64,000 bases of DNA from JAUILH01 sp964230215. GTDB taxonomy: Bacteria > Bacteroidota > Bacteroidia > Flavobacteriales_D > JAUILH01. Made by a program: the position numbers and the translations under genes. The notes beneath the pieces are model-generated. The model searched no databases. It was not told where the DNA came from and saw only the letters and a list, made by a program, of their open reading frames with translations. Location of the stretch: positions 248,001 through 312,000 of the forward strand of contig CAXRGQ010000014.1 in assembly GCA_964230215.1 (NCBI GenBank). Direction: 5' to 3'. Shown here piece after piece: positions 19,555-28,626 of this stretch. Within the stretch, counting starts at the first letter, position 1. The number at the start of each line of letters is the position of its first letter.

Positions 19555-19890
19555 TTACCAGACTTCTCCGTCGTCCTCATCTAGTATCATGAGCGCCTCA
19601 GATAACTCGCTTAAGGTCTTTAAATCATTCTGTTTTTTAGCCACTTCACGACCCTGTTTGTAGAAAGAAATAGCAGCTTCCAGTTTACCCAACTCTTCAT
19701 ACAGTTTACCAATTTGGTAGTAGGTGGCGAGATAGTCGGGGTGTTCGTCTACCAGCTTTTTAAACATATTTAGGGTTGACTCCTTATCGTTTTGTTTTCT
19801 ATACTCAAGTGCTGCGGCATAGATCAAAAAAGGGTCATCTGGATTGGTTTTTAACATCTGGTGTATCAATGCTTGTCTATCCTGCTCCAT
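19555..19890 (-). CDS. Small tetratricopeptide-repeat protein
   Basis: This 111-residue cytoplasmic protein has no signal peptide and consists of about two and a half TPR units, including DDPFLIYAAALEYRKQ, YLATYYQIGKLYEELGKLEAAISFYKQG and a third helix pair, with an acidic end (DEDDGEVW). Such proteins act as binding scaffolds. The gene stands 112 bases from the SirB1-like gene on the same strand and may be co-transcribed. No partner can be named. Confidence 0.72.
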   Translation of the reverse strand: MEQDRQALIHQMLKTNPDDPFLIYAAALEYRKQNDKESTLNMFKKLVDEHPDYLATYYQIGKLYEELGKLEAAISFYKQGREVAKKQNDLKTLSELSEALMILDEDDGEVW

Positions 19891-20064
19891 GTCTCAAAAG
19901 TTTTATCTAAGGTATAAAATCATCCATGAATGTATTTGCCCATATATTATTCGGTACAATCGACTTCTTATTTGTGAAAAAGCATCCTTTTATGCTGAAT
20001 TACGTCTTGAATTTGTATATTGAACTATTAAAATAAATACTGCTTAGGTAGTTAAATCGCTGTT

Positions 20065-22374
20065 ATGAAATTATTCTCTATTTGTTTACTCACACTACTA
20101 TTCGGGTGTGAAAGCTTATTTTCTCAAACTGTTATATGGTCTGAAGATTTTGGAACTGACGGTGGAGGAGGCTGTACTAGTCAAGGAACGTCTGCTGTTG
20201 GTTTTAATAGTGGAAACGGTGCTTGGACCGAAACGCTTACCGGTACTAACGATCCTGAAGCAAACTTATGGTTTGTAAGTACAATGGAAGAAGGTGTTGG
20301 AGCAGGAAATTGTGGTGATGGATGTGGAGCAACAAGCCCAAACGCGACTAATCGAACTTTACACCTTAGCAACGCGGCGGTGCCCTTACTTGGCTTGCCA
20401 GCCGATCAAGGTGCAGCGTATAATGCGGGAGGAGGATGCCCTTCATTTTTTTGTGTGGCGACTGATAGACGCATTGAATCGCCAAATATTAATCTCTCTG
20501 CCCAGGCGAACAACATGACATTAACATTTGAATACATTCACCTTGGAGATGGTACAGATCAGGCAGAGCTAGTGTATTTTGATGGAGCCACATGGCAAAG
20601 CCTTGGTGTTATGCCAAATACTACAACAGGTGCTTGTGCTCCTCAGCACGAATGGGCTTTATATACATGGGTTATGCCAGCAGGATTGAATATCGCTAAT
20701 TTTAGAATTGGTTGGCGTTGGTTCAATAATGACGATGGAGCTGGAACAGATCCTACCATAGCTGTAGACAATATTCAAATTACAATTCCAACAACAGGAA
20801 CAACTGATCCCGTAGCCTCATTCACACCGTCTCAAACTAATTTCTGTGAGGGCGATTGCATCAACCTAGTGGACAACAGTATTGATGGTAGTGCAGGGCC
20901 AATCACATCATGGACGTGGTCGGTTAATCCAGCAGCTGGAGCACCGGCAATCACTAACATACAAAACCCTTCTAATATTTGTTGGAATACAGCAGGAACG
21001 TATGACATCACATTAACTGTTGATGATGGTACAGCTACGGATGACACTACAATAACTGTGACTGTCAACTCATGTAACCTTCCAATTGCATCATTTATTC
21101 CTTCTCAAACCACTATATGCGAAGGCGATTGTATTGACTTTACGGATAATAGTACAGATGGAGCTAACGGACCTAATAACTCCTGGGTTTGGTCGGTTAC
21201 ACCAGCAGGCGGACCGGCTATTCCGGCCATTCAAAATCCAACAAACCAGTGTTTCAATACAGCAGGCACTTATGATGTAACACTCACAGTAAGTGATGGA
21301 ACGGACTCTGATGACACAACAATAACTATTACGGTGAATAACTGTGCTTCTACCATAGAGGCTAGTTTTACACCATCTCAGACAACTATATGCGAAAATG
21401 ACTGTATTACTTTCACCGATGGAAGTACAACCACAGATCCTGGTGGAATTACGGCATGGAACTGGACGTTTACCGGTGGTACTCCGGGAACGGGAAGTGG
21501 ACAAAATCCAGGCTCTGTTTGTTATGCTACTGCAGGAACTTATAATGTCACCTTAAGTGTTCAAGATGGTGCTGGAGGAACAGATGATACCACAATAGCT
21601 ATCACCGTTACAGCATGTGCTCAACCAGTGGCGGCTATTACACCTCCGAGTGTAATCTGTGAGGGGCAATGTGTAGATTTCCTTGATGCATCAACAGGAG
21701 GCGCAACCTCATGGGAGTGGAGTTTCACAGGTGCATCCGTGAACACATCAACAGATCAGAATCCAACAAATATTTGTTACCCAATTGCGGGAACCTATGA
21801 TGTGACCTTAATTGTAAGTAATAGTAATGGCGCTGATACAATTACCATTCAAGTGGTAGTAAATGCATTGCCGGTAGTAAACGCTGGACCAGATGTTACC
21901 ATTAATGTCGGAGAGGTTACAACACTCGTGCCTTCAGGGCCAGCAGGTAATTACGTGTGGACGCCAAATACAGGCTTGTCCTGTGATGTATGTTTAAATC
22001 CAAATGCATCTCCACTAGTAACCACTGAGTATTTACTCACCGTGACTGACGCAAATGGTTGCTCTGGATGGTCAACCGTTACGGTGTTTGTGAATGTAGA
22101 AGAAGGAATTGGAGTCCCTAACGCATTCTCGCCCAACGGAGATGGCTTTAATGACGTCTTATACGTAAAGGGTAATGGTATTGAAAGTATGATTTTCACC
22201 GTGTACAATAGATACGGACAACAGGTGTTCACCTCAAATGATCAGACCGTTGGTTGGGATGGCACCTTTAATGGCAAGAAGCTAAACCCAGGCGTATTCG
22301 TGTACGTTGTTAGCTACAACTTCTTCGGAGGAGAGAGACAGGAGTTGAAAGGAAATGTAACACTTGTAAAATAA
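20065..22374 (+). CDS. PKD-repeat secreted protein with T9SS type B C-terminal domain
   Basis: The 769-residue protein has a signal peptide, an N-terminal region of about 240 residues resembling a jelly-roll adhesion domain, and four tandem PKD-type domains, each about 85 residues and marked by recurring ASFTPSQT and GTYDVTLTV segments and paired cysteines. The C-terminal 80 residues hold the gliding-motility-associated type B sorting domain: PNAFSPNGDGFND, VYNRYGQQVF, GWDGTFNGK and a final strand (GNVTLVK). It is therefore expected to leave through the type IX secretion system and stay on or leave the cell surface as an adhesin-like protein. The stop overlaps the PorP/SprF start as TAATG, which marks the pair as one unit. 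Confidence 0.9.
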   Translation: MKLFSICLLTLLFGCESLFSQTVIWSEDFGTDGGGGCTSQGTSAVGFNSGNGAWTETLTGTNDPEANLWFVSTMEEGVGAGNCGDGCGATSPNATNRTLHLSNAAVPLLGLPADQGAAYNAGGGCPSFFCVATDRRIESPNINLSAQANNMTLTFEYIHLGDGTDQAELVYFDGATWQSLGVMPNTTTGACAPQHEWALYTWVMPAGLNIANFRIGWRWFNNDDGAGTDPTIAVDNIQITIPTTGTTDPVASFTPSQTNFCEGDCINLVDNSIDGSAGPITSWTWSVNPAAGAPAITNIQNPSNICWNTAGTYDITLTVDDGTATDDTTITVTVNSCNLPIASFIPSQTTICEGDCIDFTDNSTDGANGPNNSWVWSVTPAGGPAIPAIQNPTNQCFNTAGTYDVTLTVSDGTDSDDTTITITVNNCASTIEASFTPSQTTICENDCITFTDGSTTTDPGGITAWNWTFTGGTPGTGSGQNPGSVCYATAGTYNVTLSVQDGAGGTDDTTIAITVTACAQPVAAITPPSVICEGQCVDFLDASTGGATSWEWSFTGASVNTSTDQNPTNICYPIAGTYDVTLIVSNSNGADTITIQVVVNALPVVNAGPDVTINVGEVTTLVPSGPAGNYVWTPNTGLSCDVCLNPNASPLVTTEYLLTVTDANGCSGWSTVTVFVNVEEGIGVPNAFSPNGDGFNDVLYVKGNGIESMIFTVYNRYGQQVFTSNDQTVGWDGTFNGKKLNPGVFVYVVSYNFFGGERQELKGNVTLVK

Positions 22375-23402
22375 TGAAGATGAAGAGTTTTAAGATTGGA
22401 TTATTGGCAGTAGTGTTCGGAACATCTATTGCAGCAAATGCGCAAGGTGATATTCATCATTCCATGTTTTACACTACACCAACCATGTTAAACCCTGCAA
22501 CAGCAGGAGCATTTAATGCTGATATGAGAGCGTTCACGAATTATAGAACGCAGTGGGGGAGTATCACACCGAATCAATTCAGAACAATTACAGCGTCATT
22601 TGATGCACCCATTCGACCAAAATCAACAGGTGCTAGTCATTTCGGAGCTGGTTTGAATTTCTATAATGATAAAGCGGGAGATGGTCAAGTAACGACGAAT
22701 AATTTTCAGTTGACGGGGAGCTACGTGCTTGAAGTTGATAAAGAAGCGTTCTTGTCGTTTGGAGCAGGACTTGGGTTAATACAACGTTCTATAGCCTTTG
22801 TTGATCTCTATTGGGACAATCAATGGAACGGAGAAACATTTGATCAATCTGTGTATTCAGGTGAAGCAGGATTTACAGACAAATTTCAAGCGTTTGATGT
22901 AAGTGCAGGTATGTTTTATTATGCTGATTTTGGCGGAGGCTTAAAGTTTGAAGCGGGTGCATCTATATCTCACTTTAATCGACCGAATGTTACTTTTTTA
23001 GGTAAAAGCGATCCCTTATTAATGAAAGTTAATATTCATTCGAATGCCACTATTCCTGTTCCTGACTCAAAAATAGACATCCTTCCAGGAGTTCTTGTGA
23101 TGTTTCAGGGGCCCAACAGGTTAATCAACGTTGGAACAGATATTAAGTATTTAGTGAAACGTAAATCTGAAAGACTATCTTTTAATGATGAGGTAAGTAT
23201 AAGCCTGGGAACATATTTCCGTTTCCAAGATGCGGCATATTTCACCACTCGATTTAATTATGGACCCTTTTCATTGGGAGGAGCGTTTGACTTGACATTA
23301 TCTGAACTTAGCACATACAATAGTAATATGGGTGGATTAGAATTCTTCCTACAATATGTAGTTACACTCGGGCAATCCGGAGGTGTATCTATGTTTAGAT
23401 AG
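22374..23402 (+). CDS. PorP/SprF-family type IX secretion membrane protein
   Basis: The 342-residue protein has a signal peptide ending at ANAQ and the PorP/SprF start (DIHHSMFYTTPTMLNPATAGAF, shown here in part: MLNPATAGAF). The rest is beta-barrel-like and ends in a strand. SprF-type proteins sit in the outer membrane and are needed to export or attach the type B cargo encoded next to them. Its ATG overlaps the cargo stop, so the cargo at 20065 is the likely client. A second copy of this family occurs at 48108 with its own cargo. Confidence 0.92.
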   Translation: MKMKSFKIGLLAVVFGTSIAANAQGDIHHSMFYTTPTMLNPATAGAFNADMRAFTNYRTQWGSITPNQFRTITASFDAPIRPKSTGASHFGAGLNFYNDKAGDGQVTTNNFQLTGSYVLEVDKEAFLSFGAGLGLIQRSIAFVDLYWDNQWNGETFDQSVYSGEAGFTDKFQAFDVSAGMFYYADFGGGLKFEAGASISHFNRPNVTFLGKSDPLLMKVNIHSNATIPVPDSKIDILPGVLVMFQGPNRLINVGTDIKYLVKRKSERLSFNDEVSISLGTYFRFQDAAYFTTRFNYGPFSLGGAFDLTLSELSTYNSNMGGLEFFLQYVVTLGQSGGVSMFR

Positions 23403-23414
23403 TATATTCGTTAC

Positions 23415-24134
23415 ATGATTAAGTCTTTTCTGAGAATTTTTATGGCTTTGCTAGTGCTGAACTTGGCGTCATGTGCAAGCAAAATGAGTGTTGTAACCGT
23501 TTCAACCGATATGGGAGATATGCAGTTGGTATTGCACAATGAAACTAAGAAACACAAAGAAAATTTCGAGAAATTAGTAAAAGAAGGATTCTATGATGGC
23601 ACAACCTTTCACCGTGTGATCAAAGATTTTATGATACAGGGTGGGGACCCATATAGCAAAGACTCAAGCAAAAGGCACCTTGCAGGAACGGGGAGTCCTG
23701 GATATACAATAGATGCTGAGTTCTTGCCACAGTATAGACACTATCGAGGGGCCTTAGCCGCAGCAAGATCTCCAGATAACATCAACCCTGAAAAGGAATC
23801 GAATGGTTCTCAGTTTTACATTGTTGACGGTGTGCAATATAATATGAAAATACTAGAAGCAACGATAGCAAAAGTTCAGACAAGAGATCCCGATTTTTAT
23901 TTACCGGATTCGGTCAAAACAAATTATTGTAAATATGGTGGCGCACCCTGGTTAGATGGTGGTTATACCGTCTTCGGTCAACTTATATCAGGCTATGATG
24001 TTTTGGACAAGATAGCGGCAAAAAAAACGAATAATGTTGCACGCCCGCTCGAAGATATAAGCATGACATGCAGTCTTAAAAAGTACCGAAAGAAGGCCTA
24101 CGATAAACTTCTTGAATCAATACAAACGGACTAA
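23415..24134 (+). CDS. Cyclophilin-type peptidyl-prolyl isomerase lipoprotein
   Basis: This 239-residue predicted lipoprotein has a leader ending in LASC. The cyclophilin core follows, with FHRVIKDFMIQGGDP, GALAAARS, GSQFYIV and YTVFGQ. These enzymes speed proline cis-trans isomerisation in folding proteins, here probably in the periplasm or at the outer membrane. An insertion of about 40 residues after GSQFYIV (MKILEATIAKV onward) interrupts the core, which is frequent in Bacteroidota versions. It lies 12 bases after the PorP/SprF gene, so it may help fold secreted products of that operon; this is inference. The stop shares four bases with the convergent pseudouridine synthase gene. Confidence 0.9.
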   Translation: MIKSFLRIFMALLVLNLASCASKMSVVTVSTDMGDMQLVLHNETKKHKENFEKLVKEGFYDGTTFHRVIKDFMIQGGDPYSKDSSKRHLAGTGSPGYTIDAEFLPQYRHYRGALAAARSPDNINPEKESNGSQFYIVDGVQYNMKILEATIAKVQTRDPDFYLPDSVKTNYCKYGGAPWLDGGYTVFGQLISGYDVLDKIAAKKTNNVARPLEDISMTCSLKKYRKKAYDKLLESIQTD

Positions 24135-24832
24135 TTATAGGTCGCCATGGCTTCCCATAAATTATCATCTGGAGTGGGAGCAATAATTGTCATGAGCTCT
24201 TTTTGTACAGGATGTTCAAAGGTGATTTTTCTCGCATGGAGATGAATACTTGCGTCTTTATTAGATCGCTTAGCACCATATTTCAGGTCACCTTTTATTG
24301 GACAACCAATCGCTGATAGTTGAACTCTAATTTGATGATGTCTTCCTGTATGTGGCGTTACTTCTATAAATGAGTAATTATCGCCCATGCCGAGAACTCT
24401 GTAGGTTAGGCTGGACTCTTTGCCTCCGGATACGGCTTTATCAAATGCTTTTGATTTATTCTTTTGCTGATCTTTTTTCAGGAAGTGCTTTATAGTTCCT
24501 TCAGGTGAATTAGGTGCTCCATGACAAACTGCCCAATATGTTTTTTGAATCGTTTTTTCTTGAAACATTTTGTTCATGCGACTTAGTGCTTTGCTAGTCT
24601 TAGCAAAAACAACAGCTCCACTCACGGGTCTATCAATGCGATGAATCACCCCAATAAATACAGCCCCTGGTTTGTCATACTTTACTTTAATGTAGTCTTT
24701 AACATGCTCTACAAGAGGTTTGTCGCCAGTCTTGTCTCCTTGCACTATGTCAGAAGGTTTCTTGTTGACTATAATTAGGTGATTATCCTCAAATAATACC
24801 TCTAGATTTTGTCTAGTACTGCTCGTTTTCAT
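24131..24832 (-). CDS. RluA-family RNA pseudouridine synthase
   Basis: This 233-residue cytoplasmic enzyme converts uridine to pseudouridine in structured RNA. HRIDRPVSG contains the catalytic aspartate; the common RluA motif is HRLDxxTSG, so Pro-Val is a small variation. PHTGRHHQIRVQL and the C-terminal IHLHARKITFEHP segments are also typical. There is no S4 domain, which puts it with the shorter RluA/C-like paralogues; the target site is unknown. It overlaps panB by 20 bases, so the two genes form one transcription unit. Confidence 0.9.
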   Translation of the reverse strand: MKTSSTRQNLEVLFEDNHLIIVNKKPSDIVQGDKTGDKPLVEHVKDYIKVKYDKPGAVFIGVIHRIDRPVSGAVVFAKTSKALSRMNKMFQEKTIQKTYWAVCHGAPNSPEGTIKHFLKKDQQKNKSKAFDKAVSGGKESSLTYRVLGMGDNYSFIEVTPHTGRHHQIRVQLSAIGCPIKGDLKYGAKRSNKDASIHLHARKITFEHPVQKELMTIIAPTPDDNLWEAMATYN

Positions 24833-25628
24833 TCGGGAAATCCTTCGATTTTACATCCTGAATATATGCTCCGACAGCACCTTTCATTTCCTCGTATAGG
24901 TTGTGATATTTTCTTAAAAATCGCGGATTAAATTCGTTGTTAATACCAAGCATGTCATGGCTAACCAATACTTGTCCATCCACACCATTACCAGCTCCAA
25001 TGCCAATTATCGGAATATTTACAGAGGCGGCTACCTCAGCAGCTAATTTTGCAGGAATTTTCTCCAGTACAATTGCAAAACAGCCAATCTCTTCTAGCAA
25101 TCTAGCATCCTCTTTTAGACGTCTTGCTTCATCTTCTTCTTTTGCTCGTACCACGTAGGTCCCGAATTTATAGATGGACTGAGGGGTTAGTCCTAAATGT
25201 CCCATAACCGGAATACCTGCACTTAAAATACGTTCGATTGATTCTGAAATCTCTCGCCCGCCCTCTAATTTCACAGCGTGAGCGCCACTTTCTTTCATTA
25301 TTCTTATCGAGCTATTTAGGGCTTCTTTAGAGTTACCTTGGTATGCTCCGAAGGGAAGATCCACTACAACCAATGCTCTTTGTACAGCGCGCACAACAGA
25401 GGAGGCATGATAAATCATTTGATCTAGTGTGATAGGCAGTGTCGTCTCATGCCCAGCCATTACGTTGGATGCAGAATCGCCAACTAGAATCACATCAATT
25501 CCTGCTTCATCAATAATTCTTGCCATTGAAAAATCATAAGCAGTCAACATTGATATCTTTTCGCCCTTTAACTTGAGCTCCTGAAGTACATGCGTTGTTA
25601 CACGTTTTATGTTATTATGTACGGACAT
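24813..25628 (-). CDS. panB: 3-methyl-2-oxobutanoate hydroxymethyltransferase PanB
   Basis: PanB transfers a hydroxymethyl group from methylene-tetrahydrofolate to 2-oxoisovalerate to make ketopantoate, the first step of pantothenate and coenzyme A synthesis. The 271-residue length is normal. Signatures include LTAYDFSMARIIDEAG, VGDSASNVMAGHE, DLPFGAYQ and GHLGLTPQS, with metal-binding aspartates and the glutamate of VLEKIP visible. It is the upstream gene of a two-gene unit with the pseudouridine synthase. No other pan gene is in the window. Confidence 0.97.
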   Translation of the reverse strand: MSVHNNIKRVTTHVLQELKLKGEKISMLTAYDFSMARIIDEAGIDVILVGDSASNVMAGHETTLPITLDQMIYHASSVVRAVQRALVVVDLPFGAYQGNSKEALNSSIRIMKESGAHAVKLEGGREISESIERILSAGIPVMGHLGLTPQSIYKFGTYVVRAKEEDEARRLKEDARLLEEIGCFAIVLEKIPAKLAAEVAASVNIPIIGIGAGNGVDGQVLVSHDMLGINNEFNPRFLRKYHNLYEEMKGAVGAYIQDVKSKDFPNENEQY

Positions 25629-25677
25629 TAACTTTGTTTTAGATCACAAAGCTAAGCAAACGAACCAACATAGATGA

Positions 25678-26502
25678 TTAGAAGATGTCTTTTAATCGAG
25701 CAAACAGATGAAACTTGGTATCTGATTTTAGTTTTAAATCAGTAACAACTAAACGAACTACAATTTGACGCTTTTCGTTTCCATTGCGCAAAATCATATT
25801 ATATCTATCTTTTCTTGGGTGATGCTTTAGATCAGCCTCTTCCCAGTTGTCATCTAAGGCAATATCTAGGTCTTTGGTTAGGGTAGTATCAAGCTCAAAA
25901 TAGTAATTAGCTTTATTCTTTAAACTAGCATAAGTAGTTAAATCAACATTAATATTTAAACCTTGGTTGATACGCAAGTCCATAGAAGTGTTGATGGCAT
26001 CCCTCTTAATCGGAATCAGTTTTGCTTTTTTCAAAGGAACTGGACTTAGCCTTGTTTTTGAGGCTGACTGAGATGTTGCCTGTAACTCCATGTCACTCTC
26101 ATTAACATGCTCACTGAGTTCAACACGCATTTCATACTTTTTATCATCTACCTGTTCAATTACAACAGGAATCTCATTTTCTATAGTGTTCTCAGATGGT
26201 GTGATTTCAACATTAGTGCCTACTTCATTAATAATGATTGGAGCGATAGGTTTTGATTCGGCTTGCAATGTGGCATGTGTGTTATGAGTCCCATTATCGG
26301 GCTGCTGAGTATCACCAATATACGAGCCTAAACCAAAGGCCAGTGCCACAACAAGGCTAATGCTAACACTCCATATAGCTGTTAAGCCAGATGTTCCTGC
26401 CTGTGCATTCACTTGATTTAAGACCTTGTTAAAATCCATTTTTGCCTCAATAGAAGCGTCATGTATTGGCGCAGAGTCTATATGAAAATCTAGGTTTTTC
26501 AT
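25678..26502 (-). CDS. Single-pass membrane protein encoded with an ECF sigma factor, possible anti-sigma
   Basis: This 274-residue protein has an N-terminal cytoplasmic segment of about 40 residues, one transmembrane helix (about residues 41-62) and a periplasmic part of roughly 210 residues. The start overlaps the sigma-factor stop as ATGA, the usual layout for a sigma/anti-sigma pair. It contains no cysteine, so it cannot be a zinc-binding (ZAS-type) anti-sigma, and the cytoplasmic part is short. The periplasmic half has a low-complexity region, then a beta-rich C-terminal domain. I do not recognise the family; the anti-sigma role is inferred from position and topology. Confidence 0.6.
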   Translation of the reverse strand: MKNLDFHIDSAPIHDASIEAKMDFNKVLNQVNAQAGTSGLTAIWSVSISLVVALAFGLGSYIGDTQQPDNGTHNTHATLQAESKPIAPIIINEVGTNVEITPSENTIENEIPVVIEQVDDKKYEMRVELSEHVNESDMELQATSQSASKTRLSPVPLKKAKLIPIKRDAINTSMDLRINQGLNINVDLTTYASLKNKANYYFELDTTLTKDLDIALDDNWEEADLKHHPRKDRYNMILRNGNEKRQIVVRLVVTDLKLKSDTKFHLFARLKDIF

Positions 26503-27068
26503 TTCACGATAGTATTAAGTTTTTTTATTATTCGGTGCATTTTAACCTTAGCGTTGGACAAGCTAAACCCTGTGATGTCACATATATCCTTGTAAGATTT
26601 GCCTTCGAAATATTTCATTTCAATCAAGAATAATTCATCCTCGTTTAAGGTAGAAAGGGCAGTTTTCATTTTAGCCAAACGTTCGTCTTCGTTAAAATAG
26701 TCAGGGTCTTCATATAAATCGTCGATATTACTTGATTTTGCATAGACAGATCGCTTTGTCTTCTCGCTCCTATGATGGAGTAAAAACTCATTGTATGCAA
26801 TTCTAAATAACCAAGATTTAAAAGGAACCCCTGTATGCGAGTATTTTTTCAGGTTTTGAATAGCCTTAACGAAAGTTTGTGAACATAGGTCTTCTGCCAA
26901 AGCTTCATTGCCACATCTTTTTAATAAGAATAGATATACAGACTTAAAATGTTGTTTGTACAAAGGTTCAAACATTCTAGGGTTGGCTTGTGCTAACTGA
27001 ATAATTTTAGCTTCTTCGCGCAACTCACTTGAGCTTAGTTGTTGATATGTATTGCTTGAACTATTCAA
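26499..27068 (-). CDS. ECF-family RNA polymerase sigma factor
   Basis: The 189-residue protein has the two ECF regions. Sigma-2 spans roughly residues 30-100 (FEPLYKQHFKSVYLFLLKRC, LAEDLCSQTFVKA, FKSWLFRIAYNEF) and sigma-4 spans the C-terminal 55 residues (FLIEMKYFEGKSYKDICDITG, then the helix-turn-helix LSNAKVKMHRIIKKL). It directs RNA polymerase to a stress or envelope regulon. The frame opens only at a TTG at 27068, just after an in-frame TAG, so initiation at TTG is likely. The following membrane protein overlaps by 4 bases. The regulon cannot be deduced here. Confidence 0.92.
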   Translation of the reverse strand: MNSSSNTYQQLSSSELREEAKIIQLAQANPRMFEPLYKQHFKSVYLFLLKRCGNEALAEDLCSQTFVKAIQNLKKYSHTGVPFKSWLFRIAYNEFLLHHRSEKTKRSVYAKSSNIDDLYEDPDYFNEDERLAKMKTALSTLNEDELFLIEMKYFEGKSYKDICDITGFSLSNAKVKMHRIIKKLNTIVK

Positions 27069-27366
27069 AGTCTATTGTGCTGTTCTTACTATAGTAATAC
27101 ACATGATTACGATTGGTTACAATTAATTTAAAAAATACTTAAGACTCTGCGTAGAAGTCCATCTATTCGTGAAATGAATGAGTAATACACCTTCTATCTA
27201 ACTAAGTATACGCGACAATTCCTACATAGTTCGACCTAAACTAGAATAATACTGACAATTACGTCTTATGATAAAACGAGATAAACAATTAATTATTGAG
27301 TCTGCGGTCTATTTGGTTTATTATAGTAAATTAGATTATTAGAAGTAATTACGTATTTTTGCGTGT
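27069..27366. other. Divergent intergenic region of 298 bases
   Basis: This is the longest stretch without a gene. It separates the ECF sigma gene (minus) from the lipoprotein gene (plus) and so must hold both promoters. The only clear element is the TAnnTTTG box at 27354. It is AT-rich, and I see no open frame, tRNA, strong hairpin or repeat in it. Confidence 0.6.
27354..27361 (+). promoter_or_regulatory. Candidate promoter -7 box for the lipoprotein gene
   Basis: TATTTTTG matches TAnnTTTG exactly and ends five bases before the ATG at 27367. There is no good -33 TTG; a TTA lies at the expected place. Confidence 0.4.
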
Positions 27367-28458
27367 ATGAAGATTTTATCTAAGTTTTTAGCATGTGCAT
27401 CTTTGGTGGGAGTATTATCAGCGTGTAATACAGATGTTGATTTGAATGCGGATTGGGAGAGAACCACGGTAGTATATGGATTGTTAGATAAAAATGAATC
27501 AACCCATTTTGTTAAAATTAACAAGGCATTTTTAGGCGATGGGAACGCATTAGTGTTTGCAAGTATCCGTGACTCTTCGGAGTTTCAGGCAGGACAAATG
27601 AATGCATATGTAGAAGAAATTATAAGCGGATCAGTTAACAGAACCTTCCCATTATTGGATTCAAACATGCAAAATAAGGATGAAAATGGACTGTTTTACG
27701 GTCCAGAGCATACCGTGTATTATTTTGAAGAGCCTGCGTTAAACGAAAATGCGCGTTATAGAGTGGTTGTGGATGTTCAAGGAGAGTCGGACCAAGTTTA
27801 TGCAGAGACAGGATTAGTTCAGAGTTTTAATATAACTAAGCCAAGTCAGAATATTCCTGGTGCAATGGTTCAAACTCAGATAAGTTTTGCTATTGCTAAT
27901 CCAGTCGATACAAGTGATTATTTATCATATGCCTTTATTTGGCAAGGCGTATCAGAAGCGTCTAGATATCAAGCTTACGTTACTTTAAATTACATTGAAG
28001 TGACGACTACTGATACAACAGAACGCGCTTTAGAGTGGTATTTAGGTGAAGTTAGAGGAAACGATAATACAGAGAAGAATATTAAAGGATACCAGTTCTA
28101 TACTTGGGTAAGAGACAGAATTAAAAATTCACCAAGCTTGAATCCAAGTAACTTGGTATATAGAAAATTCAACGGACTTGATTTCAAGGTTGTGGCTGCG
28201 GGCGAAGATTTAGATACGTACATGGAGGTGAACGAACCTGTTACAGGAATTGTTCAGGATCGACCTGAGTTTACCAATGTAATTAATGGTATTGGAATAT
28301 TCTCATCTAGAACGGCTGAAGAGAATGATTACAAATTCCTAAATAAAAACTCCCTAGAGGAGTTATGTAAAGGTCAATTTACCTACGACTTGGAGTTCTG
28401 TACAGATTCTGCCATGTGGAGCGGTATCCAATCGGATATGCAAGTATGGTGTCCATGA
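27367..28458 (+). CDS. Predicted lipoprotein, possibly DUF4249-like
   Basis: This 363-residue protein has a lipoprotein leader ending in VLSAC, followed by a beta-rich exported domain. TTVVYGLLDKNESTHFVKINKAF resembles, in part, the opening of DUF4249 proteins (shown here by VVYGLLDKNES), and NENARYRVVVDVQG looks like a strand pair of an immunoglobulin-like domain. I see no enzymatic motif. DUF4249 genes often follow TonB-dependent receptor genes; none is adjacent here. The assignment is tentative. Confidence 0.6.
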   Translation: MKILSKFLACASLVGVLSACNTDVDLNADWERTTVVYGLLDKNESTHFVKINKAFLGDGNALVFASIRDSSEFQAGQMNAYVEEIISGSVNRTFPLLDSNMQNKDENGLFYGPEHTVYYFEEPALNENARYRVVVDVQGESDQVYAETGLVQSFNITKPSQNIPGAMVQTQISFAIANPVDTSDYLSYAFIWQGVSEASRYQAYVTLNYIEVTTTDTTERALEWYLGEVRGNDNTEKNIKGYQFYTWVRDRIKNSPSLNPSNLVYRKFNGLDFKVVAAGEDLDTYMEVNEPVTGIVQDRPEFTNVINGIGIFSSRTAEENDYKFLNKNSLEELCKGQFTYDLEFCTDSAMWSGIQSDMQVWCP

Positions 28459-28474
28459 CATAATGTCTGCAATT

Positions 28475-28491
28475 GTGTCAGTCTCTGACAC
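28475..28491. promoter_or_regulatory. Inverted repeat upstream of dnaK
   Basis: GTGTCAG and CTGACAC form perfect 7-base arms around a 3-base centre (TCT), just after the lipoprotein gene. No T-run follows on either strand, so it does not look like an intrinsic terminator. It could be a protein-binding site. Confidence 0.4.
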
Positions 28492-28517
28492 CTTATTACA
28501 TATTATATAACAGTAAA

Positions 28518-28531
28518 TCAGTTTAAACTGA
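28518..28531. promoter_or_regulatory. Perfect 14-base palindrome upstream of dnaK
   Basis: TCAGTTTAAACTGA is a perfect self-complementary 14-mer 95 bases before the dnaK ATG. It is not the CIRCE element. It may be an operator for heat-shock control; this is inference. Confidence 0.4.
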
Positions 28532-28626
28532 CAATCTCGCACTCTTTTGCATCAATATTCGTGATGGCATAGTGATTGACTATGTGTATTTGAAATTTTG
28601 AATGTAAAACCAGATTATATAATACA

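Noticed and set aside
20832..21504. Long open frames antisense to the PKD repeats
   Set aside because: They follow from the biased codon pattern of the repeats and have no homology-like features.
28459..28626. Possible CIRCE heat-shock element before dnaK
   Set aside because: Only a CGCACTC-like half-site is present; the GAGTGC partner is missing.
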